Shown here in pieces: positions 34,184-42,002 of a DNA stretch of 64,000 bases. The stretch covers positions 62,001-126,000 of the forward strand of contig CAZPEP010000068.1 in NCBI GenBank assembly GCA_964585685.1. The letters run 5' to 3'. The translations under genes were made by a program, and so were the position numbers. Below the pieces are notes generated by a model. The model was not told where the DNA came from. It was given only the letters and a program-made list of their open reading frames with translations, and did not search any database. Source of the DNA: JALHVH01 sp964585685 (GTDB taxonomy: Bacteria > Acidobacteriota > Aminicenantia > Aminicenantales > Saccharicenantaceae). Numbering within the stretch: the stretch's first letter is position 1; every line of letters starts with the position of its first letter.

Positions 34184-35647
34184 ATGAAGATCAAGATCGC
34201 CCGTAAAGGATCGGCGTCCCGGCCCGCGGCCCCTCCCGGAACAGGCACGGGAGGAACGGCCAGGATCGTCCAGTACGGCCTCCTGGCCCTGATCGTCCTC
34301 AGTCCGCTCCCCATGGCATCGGTCAATGAATGGTCGATCCTGGTCATCGAGCTCACCGTGCTCGCGATGACCGGGATCTTTATCCTGGCGAGCGACAAGC
34401 CCGCGATCAACCTCCATCTCAAAGCAAGGCTGAAGTGGCCCCGCTACGCTTTCTTTGCTCTTTTTGCCTTCATTGTCTTCCAGGTCGTACCGCTCCCCGC
34501 GTTCCTCGTCCGTATCCTGTCGCCTGGCACCTACGATTTTTATAAGGCCTTTTCGCCGGGCTTTACGGGCAAGGGTTTCCTGAGCCTCTCAGTCGTCCCG
34601 GTCCGGACGTTCCATGAAGGCCTCGAGCTCGCGGCCTATGTCCTCGCTGGGTTTCTCGTCGTCAGGACGGTCACCCGCGGGCGCGAGATCCGGAGGGTCA
34701 TCGCCTTCCTCGTCGCGGTGGGCGCGTTCGAGGCGTTCTACGGGCTTTACGAGTTGACCACGGCGAATCCGCACCTCCTCTTCTATAAAAAGGTCTATAG
34801 CCTGGGCTCCGTGACCGGGACCTTCGTCAACCGGAGCCATCTGGCCGGCTACCTGGAGATGATCATCCCTCTAGCCATCGGGCTCCTCATCGCCCGGCTG
34901 GATTTTTTCTCCCTAGGAGGGGAGGGGCTCAAGGCGAAACTCCTTCATATGACGGGCAAGGGGCTGGTCCCGAACCTCCTCCTCTTTGCCGCCGTGATCG
35001 TCATGTCGCTGGGAGTCCTCTTCTCCCAGTCCCGGGCCGGGATCTTCATCCTGGTATTCACGTTCATCCTGTTCGTCGGGTTCATCGTTCTGCATTTCGG
35101 CCGCTTCGGGCCCAGGCGGATGTGGCTCAGGAACTTCATCTGGATCACGTTCCTCTTCATTGCGGTCTCCGCCCTCTATATCGGCGTCGGGTCCACCATC
35201 CAGCGCTTCGCCCTCGACGACCTGCTCCGGGAGAGCCGGCCTCTCTTCTGGAGCAACGTGGGCCGCATCATCGCCGCCTTCCCCGTCTTCGGGAGTGGCC
35301 TGGGCGCGTTCGCATCGGTCTATCCGGCCTTCGAGAAGGCCGCCGGGCCGGAATTGCTCCTCACCCACGCTCACAACGATTATCTCGAATACCTTTCGGA
35401 GCTCGGGGCGGTCGGTTTCGTCCTTCTCTTCGGGGCCGTCCTCTTCATCGGTATTTCGTCCTTCCTCGTCTGGCGCGAAAGGAGGAACCCGGACGTCAAA
35501 GGGATCGCCCTCGGCGGGATCATCTCGCTCATCGTCATCCTGGTCCATAGCCTGACGGACTTCAACCTCCACATCCCGGCGAACATGCTCCTCTTCGCGA
35601 TTGTCCTTGCCTTGACCTTCGTCACGGCGTTCTACAGAAAGACATAA
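34184..35647 (+). CDS. O-antigen ligase/polymerase family membrane protein (second copy)
   Basis: A 487-residue protein with about 12 membrane segments. The loop and motif region VTGTFVNRSHLAGYLEM, FSQSRAGIFIL, and FPVFGSGLGAFASVYPAF...LLTHAHNDYLEYLSELGAVGF follow the Wzy_C/O-antigen ligase family. The HAHNDYLE segment is the conserved periplasmic site. Together with the 24007-25248 protein the locus holds two such enzymes, which could split polymerisation and ligation. Confidence 0.86.
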   Translation: MKIKIARKGSASRPAAPPGTGTGGTARIVQYGLLALIVLSPLPMASVNEWSILVIELTVLAMTGIFILASDKPAINLHLKARLKWPRYAFFALFAFIVFQVVPLPAFLVRILSPGTYDFYKAFSPGFTGKGFLSLSVVPVRTFHEGLELAAYVLAGFLVVRTVTRGREIRRVIAFLVAVGAFEAFYGLYELTTANPHLLFYKKVYSLGSVTGTFVNRSHLAGYLEMIIPLAIGLLIARLDFFSLGGEGLKAKLLHMTGKGLVPNLLLFAAVIVMSLGVLFSQSRAGIFILVFTFILFVGFIVLHFGRFGPRRMWLRNFIWITFLFIAVSALYIGVGSTIQRFALDDLLRESRPLFWSNVGRIIAAFPVFGSGLGAFASVYPAFEKAAGPELLLTHAHNDYLEYLSELGAVGFVLLFGAVLFIGISSFLVWRERRNPDVKGIALGGIISLIVILVHSLTDFNLHIPANMLLFAIVLALTFVTAFYRKT

Positions 35648-35656
35648 GGTCGTGCC

Positions 35657-37339
35657 ATGAAAAAAGCGCTTTTTCTGGTCGCACTCGGGCTTCTCGGGCT
35701 TGCGGCCGTCTGTTCTTACGCGAACATCCACCTCTATTACAAGGCAAAGGTCGCGACCGACGATCCCGTGGCACGGATTCGCCTGCTCGAGCGGGCCAAC
35801 GGCTTCTTCCCCTGGAACGACCTCGTCCATTTCGAGCTCGGCAAGGCCTACTTCGAACGGGGCGTCGAAGACATCGGGAACGTCGGCCGCCGCGACGCCG
35901 ATCTCCGGAGGAGCTTCGTGAGCTTCGAACGGTCCCTCCGCCTCGATCCCGGAGCCCTACAGACGCATTTCCAGTTCGCTCAAGCCCTTCTCTATATGAC
36001 CTATCTCTCCCTTCCCGGGCCCATCAGCTATTTCGAGGAATTCAAGAAGGCCGCGCTCCTGACCGGACACAATAGCCAGATCTTCTTCGAGGTCGGCAAG
36101 GTCCTGCTATCCCGCTGGCCAAGCCTGTCCCCGGCGGAGCGTGTCTTCACGCGCGACATCCTGAAAAGGATGCTGGCCGGGAGGGACAGGGAAAGGCTGG
36201 CCGCCGTCCTCCAGGTATGGGACCTGAACGCGCGGGATTACGCGCTCATGGACGCGATCCTGCCCGAGGATCCGGTTACGCTGCGCCTCTTTGCCCGGTT
36301 CCTCGGAGAGAAGACTCTTTCCGTCGAGGCCAGACAGAAGGCCCTCTCCCGGGCCGAGGGTCTTGAGTACGTGACGGCCGCCGGGGAGTCGGAGTCCGGA
36401 CAGAGGGCGCTGGATTCGTTCCGGACGGTCGAGGCAGCCACGCATTTTTTGGCCTGCCTGGGCATCCTCAAGAACATCAAGTTCTATCAGGCCCTCGCGG
36501 GCGAGATCCTGATCGACCCGAAGGAGCATGCCGACATGCGCCGGTCGGCGTATCTCAACCTTGCCAAGTGCCGGATCGAGGAGACGCGGAGCCTCGAGAG
36601 CGCCGAACCCGACCTCGAAGCCTATCTGTCTCTGGAGGACCGCCCGTCGGCCGTCGGGGACCTCGAGACCTTCCTCAAGGAAAGGAACGTCCTCCCCGCG
36701 GAGCCGGCCCTGAACGCCAAGGACCTCAAGGCTCTCGCCTTCCAGCTTAGGCTAAGCTTCCGGCAGAACCGGTACCGGGATATCACGCGATTCGGCGCGT
36801 CTCTCGAACAAGGACTCGTCTTCGTCCCCGAGGCCATGAAGCCCGATCTCCTCGAGACGTACGAGATCATCGGCGACGCATTCCAGAAACTCGATTACCT
36901 CTACGAAGCCGAGCGGTTCTACGAAAAGGCACTGGACGGCAGGTCCGGGAGCCTCGCCCTCCTGCTCAAGATCCGGAAGGGCTATGAGCGCTTGAACGAC
37001 GATGCCGGGCTACGGAAGGCCGATGAAGCCATTCGGTCGGCCTTAACCCCCGGGGAACAGGCTCTCGACGGTGCTCCCGTGCCGAAAGGGATGGAACGGG
37101 CCTTTCCGCTGGTCCTCGAAGCCGGCAAGCTCGCCCTGGACTTCGCGTTCGCGGCCTCCGGGGAAGGCCCCGGCCCCCTCGTGAGCCTGGAGTTCAACGG
37201 GCGGGTGGTCTGGGAAGGCCTGATCGGGCCCTCCGGGTGCAGGGTGGAGGCGGAAGCCACCACCGGAACTAACGGCCTCGTTCTCGGAGCCGTCAGCGGC
37301 CCTGTCGTCCCCCTCCGGCTGACCTGGCGGCCTCTCTGA
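35657..37339 (+). CDS. Exported TPR-like protein of the polysaccharide locus
   Basis: A 560-residue protein with an N-terminal hydrophobic segment (LFLVALGLLGLAAVCSYANI) that is a signal peptide or anchor. The body consists of helical repeats of TPR/Sel1 kind (DLVHFELGKAYFERG, LETYEIIGDAFQKLDYLYEAERFYEKAL); the last 80 residues turn to beta-rich sequence (GPLVSLEFNGRVVWEGLIG) like a small carbohydrate-binding or Ig-like domain. It follows the ligase gene by nine bases. A periplasmic scaffold role in export is plausible but unproven. Confidence 0.68.
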   Translation: MKKALFLVALGLLGLAAVCSYANIHLYYKAKVATDDPVARIRLLERANGFFPWNDLVHFELGKAYFERGVEDIGNVGRRDADLRRSFVSFERSLRLDPGALQTHFQFAQALLYMTYLSLPGPISYFEEFKKAALLTGHNSQIFFEVGKVLLSRWPSLSPAERVFTRDILKRMLAGRDRERLAAVLQVWDLNARDYALMDAILPEDPVTLRLFARFLGEKTLSVEARQKALSRAEGLEYVTAAGESESGQRALDSFRTVEAATHFLACLGILKNIKFYQALAGEILIDPKEHADMRRSAYLNLAKCRIEETRSLESAEPDLEAYLSLEDRPSAVGDLETFLKERNVLPAEPALNAKDLKALAFQLRLSFRQNRYRDITRFGASLEQGLVFVPEAMKPDLLETYEIIGDAFQKLDYLYEAERFYEKALDGRSGSLALLLKIRKGYERLNDDAGLRKADEAIRSALTPGEQALDGAPVPKGMERAFPLVLEAGKLALDFAFAASGEGPGPLVSLEFNGRVVWEGLIGPSGCRVEAEATTGTNGLVLGAVSGPVVPLRLTWRPL

Positions 37340-37348
37340 TAATCATGC

Positions 37349-37377
37349 TTGACATTGGTCTTTGAATGACCTATGAT
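37349..37377 (+). promoter_or_regulatory. Strong consensus promoter
   Basis: Perfect -35 TTGACA (37349-37354), exactly 17 bases, then -10 TATGAT (37372-37377). Leader about 22 bases carrying AAGGAGG at 37394-37400, a perfect ribosome-binding site. Confidence 0.85.
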
Positions 37378-37405
37378 TTTAAAGGGTTTTCTTAAGGAGG
37401 ATTCA

Positions 37406-38188
37406 ATGCGTAAAGGTTTGAAATGTAAGGTTTTCTCTTTGGGGCTTGTCGCGGCGATTCTTATCTTGTATTCGCCACAGGTCCTGAAGGGGCAAGTCCC
37501 TGCCAAGGGCAATCTTCTTGGGTTTGTCTATGGCCAGGACAGGACGACGCCCCTCCCGGGCGCCGTTATCATGGTCAAAAACATCTCGTCGGGCAAGGTC
37601 TATGAGAGCGCTGCTTCGGACGGCTTGGGAGTCTTCAAGGTCCAGGGGCTCGAGATCGGCCTGTACGCCCTCGGGGTCATGTCGCCGGACGGTAGCTACA
37701 ACTCGACCGACCTGGTCGGGGTCGCGGCCAACGAAACGGCGAAGATCGCCATTGCGCTGAACCCGTACGAGAAGGATGTCCGGGAAGCCGTCCAGCCGGT
37801 CAACAAGGACCAGCAGGAAAAGGGAGAATCCCGGGTCGGACCCGTCTCTGAGTTCATGGCGAACAACGTCCGAGCTGCGGTCTTCATCGAGAGGGGCCTC
37901 TTGCAAGCGGGCGACAGGATCCATGTCAAGGGCGTGAACACGGACTTCTATCAGGACGCCAGAAACCTCACGGTCCAAGGCGCTTCCGTCAGAAAGGCCT
38001 TGGTCGGAGAGACGTGCGAGATAACCCTCAAACAGGCTTGCGTTCCTGGCGACATCGTTTACGTCGTCTGCAAAAGGGGCGTCCCGCCATTTTTCCTCGC
38101 GCCGCTCGGCATCGCCGCCGTGATCGCGGGCAGTGCCGCCCTGACCCCGAGCGAGACGGAGCAGCCCGCTAGCACCTCCAAGAACTGA
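37406..38188 (+). CDS. Surface/periplasmic protein with carboxypeptidase-regulatory-like domain
   Basis: A 260-residue exported protein. ATG at 37406 is set by the AAGGAGG six bases upstream; an ATG at 37373 falls inside the -10 box. Signal peptide about 1-30. Residues about 32-120 (GFVYGQDRTTPLPGAVIMVKNISSGKVYESAASDGLGVFKV) form a carboxypeptidase-regulatory-like Ig fold. A second beta-rich part follows, then a C-terminal membrane-like helix (FFLAPLGIAAVIAGSAAL) and a hydrophilic tail. It is flanked by its own strong promoter and a terminator, so it is probably made in quantity. Function unknown. Confidence 0.72.
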   Translation: MRKGLKCKVFSLGLVAAILILYSPQVLKGQVPAKGNLLGFVYGQDRTTPLPGAVIMVKNISSGKVYESAASDGLGVFKVQGLEIGLYALGVMSPDGSYNSTDLVGVAANETAKIAIALNPYEKDVREAVQPVNKDQQEKGESRVGPVSEFMANNVRAAVFIERGLLQAGDRIHVKGVNTDFYQDARNLTVQGASVRKALVGETCEITLKQACVPGDIVYVVCKRGVPPFFLAPLGIAAVIAGSAALTPSETEQPASTSKN

Positions 38189-38220
38189 CGACACGGCCTT
38201 TTTGGAATAAAGATCTTTCG

Positions 38221-38248
38221 GGCCCCGCTCGCAAGGGCGGGGCGTTTT
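38221..38248 (+). terminator. Rho-independent terminator
   Basis: 7-bp perfect stem GCCCCGC (38222-38228) and GCGGGGC (38237-38243) with an 8-base loop, followed by GTTTT. It ends the single-gene unit at 37406-38188. Confidence 0.75.
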
Positions 38249-38279
38249 CCCCGGAGAGTTTCCCCGAAGTTTTACCCCT

Positions 38280-39536
38280 ATGCCTTCAGGCTTGGTTCCG
38301 ACCGCGACCGACCGCCTTCTCGTCGGACTCGCCCGTATCGCGCCGGGGGCCGAAGACCTTGCCAGGTTCCACGGCCTGATCCCGGGAACCGTCGATTGGG
38401 GCGAACTGGTCAAGAGGGCCGACCGTGAGAGCGTCTCTCCGCTCTTGTACCGCAGCCTTAAGCCCTTTGAGGCTTCGGTGCCGGCGGAGGCCTTGGCCTC
38501 CCTCCGAACGGCTTACTATGCCAACGAGGTCCGCAATTTCCGACTCTTTCGCCGGATCGCTCCCCTAATCGATGCCGTAAGCGTTGCGGGACTCCGAGCC
38601 GTCGTCACCAAAGGTGCTCGCCTTGCCCTGACCGTCTATCCGGACATCGGGCTCAGGCCCTTCATGGACATCGATTTCGTGGTCCATCCGCGGGATTGGC
38701 CGGGTTTAAAAAAGGTCCTCGCCGCGCTGGGGTACGTCCCCGATTTCAAGGGTTACACCCGCCTCCACTCGGGGAACCGGGCACTCGATTGGACGTTTGC
38801 GCCTAATTATCGGCTGGGAGACCTTCTCGTCGAGCTCCATTTCGCCTATCTCGGCCTGCACGTGCCGTTTCGGTCTGAAGAGGATTTCTGGGCGTCGGTC
38901 GGGAGGATCCGGATCGACGGCACGGACGCCCGCATCATGTCTCCGGAATATGAGTTATGCTATCTGTGCCTGCACGCCCAACAGCACTCCTATGCCCGCC
39001 TGATGTGGCTCACAGACATCGCCGAGCTCGGTTCGCGGGCGGACATCGATTGGGACAAGGTTGTACGGATCGCCCGGCGGGAGGGGATCGGGGCCGTCGT
39101 CCGCCACGGCTTCGAGCTCGCGAACGCGCTATGGCCCGGAACGATCCCGGGGCGGGTCGTTTCGGAGTTCCGCATGGGAACGCTCGAATCCATGCTCCTG
39201 CCCGCCTTCTGGCCTCCCGGTAGGATCTTCCGCCGGTCCGGTCCGGTTCTCATGCCCTATTACGCGCCGACCTTCTTCGCTCTCCTCTCCCGGAGAAAAC
39301 CCCTTCTGGCCGCCAGGACCTTGCTGAGGATCCTTTTTCCGCCCATGGACTGGATCGCCGATTCCTATAACGTCGTCCCCTGGTCTCCGAAAGCCTGGCT
39401 TCAATACGCACTGCGGCTAGTCACGCCGATCACCCTTCTCCTCAAAAAAAGGATGGCGAAGCTTGACCGGTCCGCTGGACCTTCCGACACGCCCTCCGCA
39501 CGGACGTATCCTTCGTCGCGTCCCGCCTGTCCTTAG
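38280..39536 (+). CDS. Nucleotidyltransferase-family protein (PF14907 type)
   Basis: A 418-residue protein. KGARLALTVYPDIGLRPFMDIDFVV is the typical core of the uncharacterised nucleotidyltransferase family NTP_transf_5, with the paired aspartates in DIDFVV as presumed metal ligands; VELHFAY and YLCLHAQQHSYARLMWLTDIAEL follow as in other members. These proteins occur often in polysaccharide and exosortase loci, but no reaction has been established to my knowledge. The last 35 residues are low in complexity and may be an extension. Promoter not evident. Confidence 0.75.
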   Translation: MPSGLVPTATDRLLVGLARIAPGAEDLARFHGLIPGTVDWGELVKRADRESVSPLLYRSLKPFEASVPAEALASLRTAYYANEVRNFRLFRRIAPLIDAVSVAGLRAVVTKGARLALTVYPDIGLRPFMDIDFVVHPRDWPGLKKVLAALGYVPDFKGYTRLHSGNRALDWTFAPNYRLGDLLVELHFAYLGLHVPFRSEEDFWASVGRIRIDGTDARIMSPEYELCYLCLHAQQHSYARLMWLTDIAELGSRADIDWDKVVRIARREGIGAVVRHGFELANALWPGTIPGRVVSEFRMGTLESMLLPAFWPPGRIFRRSGPVLMPYYAPTFFALLSRRKPLLAARTLLRILFPPMDWIADSYNVVPWSPKAWLQYALRLVTPITLLLKKRMAKLDRSAGPSDTPSARTYPSSRPACP

Positions 39537-39587
39537 CCAACTCCCCTAAAGACTCCCGCCGGCGGAGCTTCGTTTCCGGACGGCGGT

Positions 39588-39616
39588 TTTACTTGGCCGG
39601 GAGAATTTGCTAGCAT
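39588..39616 (+). promoter_or_regulatory. Promoter of the 39645 gene
   Basis: -35 TTTACT (39588-39593), 17-base spacer, extended -10 TGCTAGCAT (TAGCAT at 39611-39616). The -10 overlaps an in-frame ATG at 39615, which argues that translation starts at the later ATG at 39645. Confidence 0.5.
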
Positions 39617-39644
39617 GGGGACGGAAGTCACAGTGAACGAAAAC

Positions 39645-40229
39645 ATGAGGATCGTGCGACTCGCGTCCATTCTCGTCGCCGCGCTGGCGATCGTTCCCGC
39701 GGGTTCGTCGAGACCGTCCACCGAGCTCAAACCTGATGTCCGGGCAGACGCCCAGAAGGTCCTTCAGGCCATCGAAAGGATCCGATCTGAGAGCGGCGCG
39801 GCGCCCTCCGTCCGGCTGCGTTCAGCCGTGTTGTCGGAACGCGAACTGAACGCCTATATCGCCTACCGCGTTGAGACGGAGAAAGAGGACATTCTGAAGG
39901 ACCTCCGGCTGAAACTCTTTGCCGGGAACCGGATCGAAGGCTTGGCCGTCATCGACCTGCGGGGCCGTAAGCTCCCGGCCTTCATCAAGCCGATGATGAA
40001 CATCACCTTTGCGGGGGTCGTCGAGTCGCAGCCGGGGAAGGTCCGGGTGCGTTTCGAGAGCCTTTACCTTGAGCAGCAGCGGATCCAGACGGCCTTCCTG
40101 GACCTGGTCTTTTCCGTTGTCTCCCAGCTCGAGGGTACGGACCCCGTCCGGCTCAACGATTGGTACGAGCTCCCGTACGGCATCATAGGCCTGGAAACGC
40201 AGCAGGGGCGGCTCGTCGCATCCTATTAG
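39645..40229 (+). CDS. Exported protein of unknown function
   Basis: A 194-residue protein with a signal peptide (MRIVRLASILVAALAIVPAG). The mature part is a mix of helices and strands: SERELNAYIAYRVETEKEDILKDLRLKLFAGNRIEGLAVIDL then VRVRFESLYLEQQRI. It has the look of a lipid-binding or LolA/DUF-type periplasmic fold, but I do not recognise the family. ATG at 39645 is preferred over 39615 because the promoter covers the latter. It ends 13 bases before rsmD and may be cotranscribed with it. Confidence 0.6.
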   Translation: MRIVRLASILVAALAIVPAGSSRPSTELKPDVRADAQKVLQAIERIRSESGAAPSVRLRSAVLSERELNAYIAYRVETEKEDILKDLRLKLFAGNRIEGLAVIDLRGRKLPAFIKPMMNITFAGVVESQPGKVRVRFESLYLEQQRIQTAFLDLVFSVVSQLEGTDPVRLNDWYELPYGIIGLETQQGRLVASY

Positions 40230-40242
40230 GAGAGATCATCAC

Positions 40243-40830
40243 ATGATCCGAGTCATCGGCGGGGACTTCAAGGGGAGGCGGCTGAAGTTCATCCGGAGCC
40301 CGCTCGTCCGGCCCATGCAGGACAAGCTCAAGGGGACTCTGTTCAATATCATCCGGGACGGCGTCCCGGGGAGTTGGTTCCTGGACGGGTTCGCCGGAAC
40401 CGGCTCCGTGGGGATCGAAGCCCTGAGCCGGGGTGCCGAGCGCGTTGTTTTCGTCGAAGAGCTCCGGGCCGCTGCGAAGGTCATCGTGGCCAACGTCGCC
40501 AGGTGCGGGGTCGACGACAGGGCCCTTGTCGTCGAGAAGGAGTTCAACAGGGCCGTCATCGACCTGTCCAAGTCCGAGGTTTTGTTCGACATCGTCTTCC
40601 TCGACCCGCCCTACCGGCTCCTGGAAACCCGCAATCCCCTCAAGGTCGTCCGGAAGCGGGGCATCCTCCGCGTGGGGGGGGTGCTCATCCTGCGCCATTA
40701 TTTCAAGGTCCGCCCCAAGTCCGAGGGCTTCCTCCTCCGGCGGACGGTCGCACTCGGGGACGACATCCTCTCCTTCTTCGTCCAGGCCCCTCCCTCCGCC
40801 GACCCCGGCCCCCCGGCCCCCCGGCCCTGA
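40243..40830 (+). CDS. rsmD: 16S rRNA (guanine(966)-N(2))-methyltransferase RsmD
   Basis: A 195-residue SAM-dependent methyltransferase. MIRVIGGDFKGRRLKF, RPMQDKLKGTLFNII, FLDGFAGTGSVGIEALSRGA (SAM motif I) and IVFLDPPYRL (catalytic DPPY) are the family signatures. The usual (T/S)DR(V/A)(R/K)E segment reads QDKLKGT, a small deviation. It methylates G966 of 16S rRNA. The C-terminal tail after residue 180 is proline-rich. Start follows aggagagatcatc. Confidence 0.92.
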   Translation: MIRVIGGDFKGRRLKFIRSPLVRPMQDKLKGTLFNIIRDGVPGSWFLDGFAGTGSVGIEALSRGAERVVFVEELRAAAKVIVANVARCGVDDRALVVEKEFNRAVIDLSKSEVLFDIVFLDPPYRLLETRNPLKVVRKRGILRVGGVLILRHYFKVRPKSEGFLLRRTVALGDDILSFFVQAPPSADPGPPAPRP

Positions 40831-40843
40831 CGGGCGGTCCGTC

Positions 40844-40872
40844 TTGCCAGTTCCCGGCAAATCGCATAGAAT
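40844..40872 (+). promoter_or_regulatory. Promoter of the 40879 gene
   Basis: -35 TTGCCA (40844-40849), 17-base spacer, -10 TAGAAT (40867-40872). The start site predicted seven bases downstream is the A of the ATG at 40879, so the mRNA would be leaderless. Confidence 0.6.
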
Positions 40873-40878
40873 CCTTAT

Positions 40879-41763
40879 ATGAAGCTCTTCGGCCCCAAGG
40901 TGAAACCGTTCGGGAAGGACGCTCCCCTCGTCGAACAGGACGAGATCTTCGCGACCCTGGCCGAGCGCAAGGGCAGTTTCCTGTTCCTCGGCCGCTACTC
41001 CCTGAACGAGGTCTTGGCGGTCATGAGGAAACGGAATTTCCTCAGGGAGGCCCACAAGAGGAAGCTCTGGCCCTTGGATTATGACCTGGATTCCGGGGAA
41101 TATCCCCTCCAAAGACTGCAGATCTTCTACAAGGACAAGAGTCCGGAGAACCTGATCGTCGACCTCAAGATCCGGGAAGCCGAGTACCCCCTCAAGGTCC
41201 GGCTCGGTGGGCTCAACGCCGTCCTGTCGCCCAAGAGCCTCGTTCTGGAGTGGCTGACGCTCCAGAACCCCCTCGAGGCGTTCACGGAAAAGCACGCCCC
41301 ACTGCCGGGTCAGACGCACCCGGGGCTCAGCGTGTCCAAGAAGATCATGGACACTTTCGTTTACCTTGCCCGCCTGACCCGTAAGGACTGCCTCTTAGCC
41401 TTCCCGGCCTTCTTTCACAACGCTCTTCTGTTCTCGAGGTATTTCCGGTTCCTGAACCCCGAGAAGGAGGGCGAGGTCGCCGCCATCCGCAAGGCCTTCA
41501 GCCACATGCCGTTCAAACAGCTGGCCTGGATCGTCCACCTCAACTGCCTCAGACGGAAGGACGGCTCGGTATATGAGTGGCGGTCCGAGGAGCAGGTCTA
41601 TCCCCTGAACAGGGCCCTGAAGGAGTATTTCGAGTCCCGGGACTACCGCGACCGGGTGAAAACCGCCCAGAAGGGCCTGGAATTCGTCGTGGACCGGGAC
41701 GACTTCCGGAAGAAGGCCGAAGGGATTCCGGCGCTTTGCGGTCCCGGCGGAAATCTGCTATAA
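40879..41763 (+). CDS. Conserved-looking cytoplasmic protein of unknown function
   Basis: A 294-residue soluble protein, no signal peptide or membrane segment. Highly charged N-terminus; segments such as FLGRYSLNEVLAVMRKRNFLREAHKRKLWPLDYDLDSGEYPLQRLQIFY and WLTLQNPLEAFTEKHAPLPGQTHPGLSVSKKIMD look like a folded enzyme domain, and PGQTHPGLS with the histidine could be a site, but I recognise no family. It lies between rsmD and rpmE and has a leaderless-type promoter. A link to translation or ribosome biology is suggested only by position. Confidence 0.7.
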   Translation: MKLFGPKVKPFGKDAPLVEQDEIFATLAERKGSFLFLGRYSLNEVLAVMRKRNFLREAHKRKLWPLDYDLDSGEYPLQRLQIFYKDKSPENLIVDLKIREAEYPLKVRLGGLNAVLSPKSLVLEWLTLQNPLEAFTEKHAPLPGQTHPGLSVSKKIMDTFVYLARLTRKDCLLAFPAFFHNALLFSRYFRFLNPEKEGEVAAIRKAFSHMPFKQLAWIVHLNCLRRKDGSVYEWRSEEQVYPLNRALKEYFESRDYRDRVKTAQKGLEFVVDRDDFRKKAEGIPALCGPGGNLL

Positions 41764-41764
41764 T
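41736..41764 (+). promoter_or_regulatory. Strong promoter of rpmE-prfA-prmC
   Basis: -35 TTGCGG (41736-41741), 17-base spacer, extended -10 TGCTATAAT (TATAAT at 41759-41764). It overlaps the stop codon of the upstream gene. Leader about 20 bases with gaggag before the rpmE ATG. Confidence 0.75.
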
Positions 41765-41790
41765 GCCCGCTTCGATGAGGAGATGAATCC

Positions 41791-41997
41791 ATGAAGAAAG
41801 ATGTCCATCCGGAATATCAGGAGTGTCTCGTTACCTGCGCCTGCGGGACTCATTTCAAGACACGTTCCACCAAGTCCGAGATCCGCGTGGAGATCTGCTC
41901 CCAGTGCCACCCGTTCTTCACGGGCAAGCAGAAGTTCCTGGACAGTGCTGGGCGCATCGAGAAGTTCCGGAAGAAATACGGCGATGCCAAGAAATAA
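41791..41997 (+). CDS. rpmE: 50S ribosomal protein L31
   Basis: A 68-residue L31 of the zinc-binding type. Cysteines in CLVTCACG and EICSQCHPFFTGKQK provide the zinc ligands; MKKDVHPEY is the typical N-terminus. It is a surface protein of the large subunit. First gene of a unit with prfA (five-base gap), an arrangement common in bacteria. Confidence 0.97.
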   Translation: MKKDVHPEYQECLVTCACGTHFKTRSTKSEIRVEICSQCHPFFTGKQKFLDSAGRIEKFRKKYGDAKK

Positions 41998-42002
41998 CTC
42001 CT

